A DNA stretch of 64,000 nucleotides, from contig NC_067203.1 of assembly GCF_026262505.1 (NCBI RefSeq), forward strand, positions 27,447,411 to 27,511,410. The letters are read 5' to 3'. Position numbers and translations under genes: made by a program. The notes below the pieces were generated by a model. The model made no database searches, was not told where the DNA came from, and worked only from the letters and a program-made list of their open reading frames with translations. Source of the stretch: Trichomonas vaginalis G3. Its lineage: Eukaryota > Parabasalia > Trichomonadida > Trichomonadidae. Every line of letters starts with the position of its first letter. Positions within the stretch are counted from its first letter, which is position 1. This document shows positions 61,814-64,000 of this stretch, piece by piece.

Positions 61814-62695
61814 TTAATATGCTATTAAAATCATCTCAATAATGAGTCCATCCTTTCCATCTTTAGGTAGCACAACATCTTTCATTGAAGAAGGTTCGAC
61901 AAGTCTTATGTTAAACTTACTGACAAAGTTTGTTATACTATAATGCTTTGGCGGCGAATACATATAGTTTGAAAGACATAATATAGATTCTTCAGCAAAT
62001 TCACTTATACTGGATTTTATAACAATGTTCTCACGAGACCAAACGCCACCAATTGACAATCTTGTAAGCAATCCTGCTGAACCTTCAACTGTAAACGTCG
62101 ATGGTAACATTCCACGAAGGTCATCTATTGACATCGTTGAGTCACTGTATTTAAATATTTTCTTAAAGCAATCGTCATTATCTAACCATGCAATAGCTTT
62201 GAAGTTTTCATTCGAATATACATCTGCTTCATTAAATGTAAAACCTGACTTCTTTGCAGAGACGACTTTAAAATCTATTGAGTTTGTTTCAAAATTATAT
62301 GCTATGGTAACTTCTGAAGGTAATGGATGTCCTTCCGCAGTCAGTTGTTCTCTCACTACCATTTGAAGCTTTGTGTTAAAAACTTTCATGTCATCTCCCG
62401 TATCTAAGTTCACATACACAGCAACAGGGAAACTATCTTGCTTCTTTGTTTCATCATTATATCTCAAAACATTAAAGTTCTTCAATAATATTGTTCTTCC
62501 TGCTGGAATACTTCGAACCTGTCTGATTTCAATAGCTTTCTCACCTCCTACATACTCTACCCAGTGCCTTGGATATTCATAAGTATACTGACTTTCTTGA
62601 ATTTTGGTTGGTTTCATCATAACGTGTTCATAGTATATCTTTATACTCTTGTCAGTTAGACTCGGTGCTATGTTCTGAATATTTCTGACTTGCAT
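61814..62695 (-). CDS. P3 part: penton/minor capsid candidate, 293 aa
   Basis: I take MQVRNIQNIAPSLTDK at 62695; the longer frame would run into the divergent ATPase gene. It is beta-rich throughout (AGRTILLKNFNVL, FPVAVYVNLDTGDD, RLSIGGVWSRENIVIKSS), ending KDGLIIEMILIAY. Size and strand content fit a jelly-roll penton or minor capsid protein, but no diagnostic motif is seen. It is divergent from the ATPase with 16 bp between starts. Confidence 0.4.
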   Translation of the reverse strand: MQVRNIQNIAPSLTDKSIKIYYEHVMMKPTKIQESQYTYEYPRHWVEYVGGEKAIEIRQVRSIPAGRTILLKNFNVLRYNDETKKQDSFPVAVYVNLDTGDDMKVFNTKLQMVVREQLTAEGHPLPSEVTIAYNFETNSIDFKVVSAKKSGFTFNEADVYSNENFKAIAWLDNDDCFKKIFKYSDSTMSIDDLRGMLPSTFTVEGSAGLLTRLSIGGVWSRENIVIKSSISEFAEESILCLSNYMYSPPKHYSITNFVSKFNIRLVEPSSMKDVVLPKDGKDGLIIEMILIAY

Positions 62696-62711
62696 TTTTA
62701 ATGGAGATAAA

Positions 62712-63598
62712 ATGAAGCATTTAATACATGACGTAGATGAAGACATGAATGAAACTACAGACAAACTTAACTCTTCTCTCATTCTTCCTTTCAGTAAGGA
62801 CTATGAGTTCTGTTCAAATGGTGTTTATTTCTATTGTGGAAAGATGGGTTCAGGTAAGACATTTAACCTCATTCGTCATATACTCATAACAGAGCGTTTA
62901 GGAAACGACTCTTACTATGACCAAATCATTATATCAGCAACTTCAGACTCTATGGATTCAACAGCGAAAACATTTATGTCAAAGTTCAAGCCTCTGTCGT
63001 TAAAGTTTCAGACAGTGAACTCATTGAATTTCTTCAACGTTACATTCGACGTAAGAGGAAATATTATGCCATTGTTGAATTTATACAGTCAGGAATGCAA
63101 AAGACTTCAGAAGAGATGGAAAGAATTATTGACAAACACCACTTACGTCAATACTCAGGAGTTTACGATATGAAACGACTGACAAACTACATTCTATCAA
63201 AACTTTCAAAATACCCCTTCAAAAAGTATCCTTCAAACACTCTGCTCGTTTGTGACGACTTCGCCGGAAAAGGTTTAGTGTCAAAGCCTGACTCACCATT
63301 AGCTAACATCATTACTAAAGTCAGACATTACCATTTAACTGTAGCAATACTTATGCAAACATGGCGTTTTCTTGCTTTAAACATAAAACGTCTCATAACT
63401 GACTTCGTTATCTTTCAAGGTTTCTCACGTTATGATATTGAACTCATTTGGAAACAGTCAGGTATAACATTACCTTTTGAAGAAATTTGGGAAGCATATA
63501 AGTCTCTCATCTCTCCTCGTTCATACCTTGAGATTCATATCATGACTAATACCATTAAAGTCAAAAATATTCCATGGGAACGACCAACATTGTTTTAA
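62712..63598 (+). pseudogene. P3 part: A32/FtsK-type packaging ATPase, broken
   Basis: It starts MKHLIHDVDEDMNETT. Walker A is GKMGSGKTFN and Walker B LLVCDDFAGKG. A later stretch, LTVAILMQTWRFLALNIKRL followed by FVIFQGFSRYDIELI, aligns in pattern with the P1/P2 ATPase (FFMAVQYFKALSTNIKSNL, FIFSGFSRQQL) but is clearly a different lineage. Broken (about one break). It overlaps the convergent gene by four bases. Confidence 0.8.
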
Positions 63599-63996
63599 AG
63601 TTTAACCTTCAATTGACTGATGGTAAACAAATTCCATGCATCTCTGTCGCCATTTCTGTTAATATTTTTGCTGTCATTCATATCATCCACTTCTCCATCC
63701 GTTAGCTTTTGAGGATATGTGTTAGAATAGCTGTTCTTAAATGAAGGCTTCTCTCCCTTGAGAGCATAAACTCTATAACTTTCTGCATACTTTATGTTTG
63801 AACCTCCTGAGCCATCATTGACATAAATTTTTATAGGCTTCCACCCTTTGTTCATGTTCCTGCTTCTTCCCTTAGCTCTTTTGTTCAGTAGTTCTACATC
63901 TTTATACACAGCACCTGTCTCAGTGAATTCAACAATATTTTCATTCGTTAGCTTTACATTCAAACCCTTGTCGAGTATATTGTTCATTTCATACAT
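63595..63996 (-). CDS. P3 part: unknown protein, 133 aa
   Basis: It starts MYEMNNILDKGLNVKLTNEN, is basic (KRAKGRSRNMNKGWKPIKIYV), and ends TISQLKVKL. The window stops four bases beyond its start. A capsid-block location suggests a virion or DNA-binding protein; unproven. Confidence 0.5.
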   Translation of the reverse strand: MYEMNNILDKGLNVKLTNENIVEFTETGAVYKDVELLNKRAKGRSRNMNKGWKPIKIYVNDGSGGSNIKYAESYRVYALKGEKPSFKNSYSNTYPQKLTDGEVDDMNDSKNINRNGDRDAWNLFTISQLKVKL

Positions 63997-64000
63997 ATAA

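Larger units (their letters stand above)
60500..64000. mobile_element. Polinton P3, partial, different lineage
   Basis: After about 60500 nothing matches P1, yet the content is again Polinton-like: a second A32-type ATPase, a small basic virion protein and a beta-rich possible penton or minor capsid protein. Gene packing is much tighter than in P1 and P2. About one break is seen in this part. The element runs off the window and no terminal repeat was identified. The left boundary is approximate. Confidence 0.65.

Noticed and set aside
1-64000. tRNA, rRNA or spliceosomal introns
   Set aside because: No cloverleaf, rRNA block or convincing splice-site pair was recognised by eye. A dedicated scan (tRNAscan or Infernal) would be needed to exclude small RNAs.

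Overview
The window is AT-rich eukaryotic DNA with short intergenic spaces and no introns that I could see. It also holds several virus-like Polinton (Maverick) elements and Mutator-like DNA transposons (MULEs). An initiator-like TCATT lies 11-20 bases upstream of two host starts. This combination fits a parabasalid (trichomonad) nuclear genome, with Tritrichomonas or Trichomonas the best guess. The organism is inferred from gene content and style, not proven.

Layout. (1) 1-44021 is a tandem array. A unit of about 7.8 kb (GH47 alpha-mannosidase gene, a MULE, an AT-hook transposase-like gene, spacer) lies at 1-7776 and again from 7777. The second unit has been split by insertions and ends near 41343. 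A third GH47 copy (42384-44021) closes the array. Only this third copy has a start codon and a signal anchor; the first two are cut off at codon 7. (2) Unit B holds a 2.0-kb element (10730-12737) with terminal inverted repeats and a 6-bp target duplication. It is packed with about 18 consecutive, different, near-perfect hairpins. This is the most unusual object in the window. (3) 13204-16266 is a MULE with a second MULE nested inside it in reverse. It abuts a roughly 21-kb Polinton, P1 (16267-37132), which has DNA polymerase B, integrase, primase-helicase, KilA-N protein, fibre/tip proteins, packaging ATPase, capsid protein and small virion proteins. P1 is broken and lacks its left end. It sits in the remains of a MULE (37133-37931). 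(4) 42384-51621 is the host gene island: GH47 mannosidase, a 558-aa protein of unknown role, a Rab6-type GTPase, a CK1-family kinase with a C-terminal CaaX-like motif, a leucine-rich-repeat protein and a two-repeat Myb factor. A 1.83-kb non-autonomous transposon splits the divergent promoter between GH47 and the 558-aa gene. (5) 51729 to about 60500 is a second Polinton of the same family (P2), inverted relative to P1 and present only as its capsid half. (6) About 60500-64000 is part of a third Polinton (P3) of another lineage, with its own packaging ATPase and very tight gene packing, running off the window.

How the parts work together. The host genes are ordinary housekeeping and secretory-pathway genes (glycan trimming, vesicle traffic, kinase, transcription factor). 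The Polintons carry the family's replication set (polymerase, integrase, primase-helicase flanked by inverted repeat arrays that resemble an origin) and virion set (capsid, ATPase, small membrane-active proteins, fibre). P1 genes are almost all preceded by a short T-rich box just before the ATG. The Polintons are treated as fossils: most carry several breaks, although some single genes still read open.
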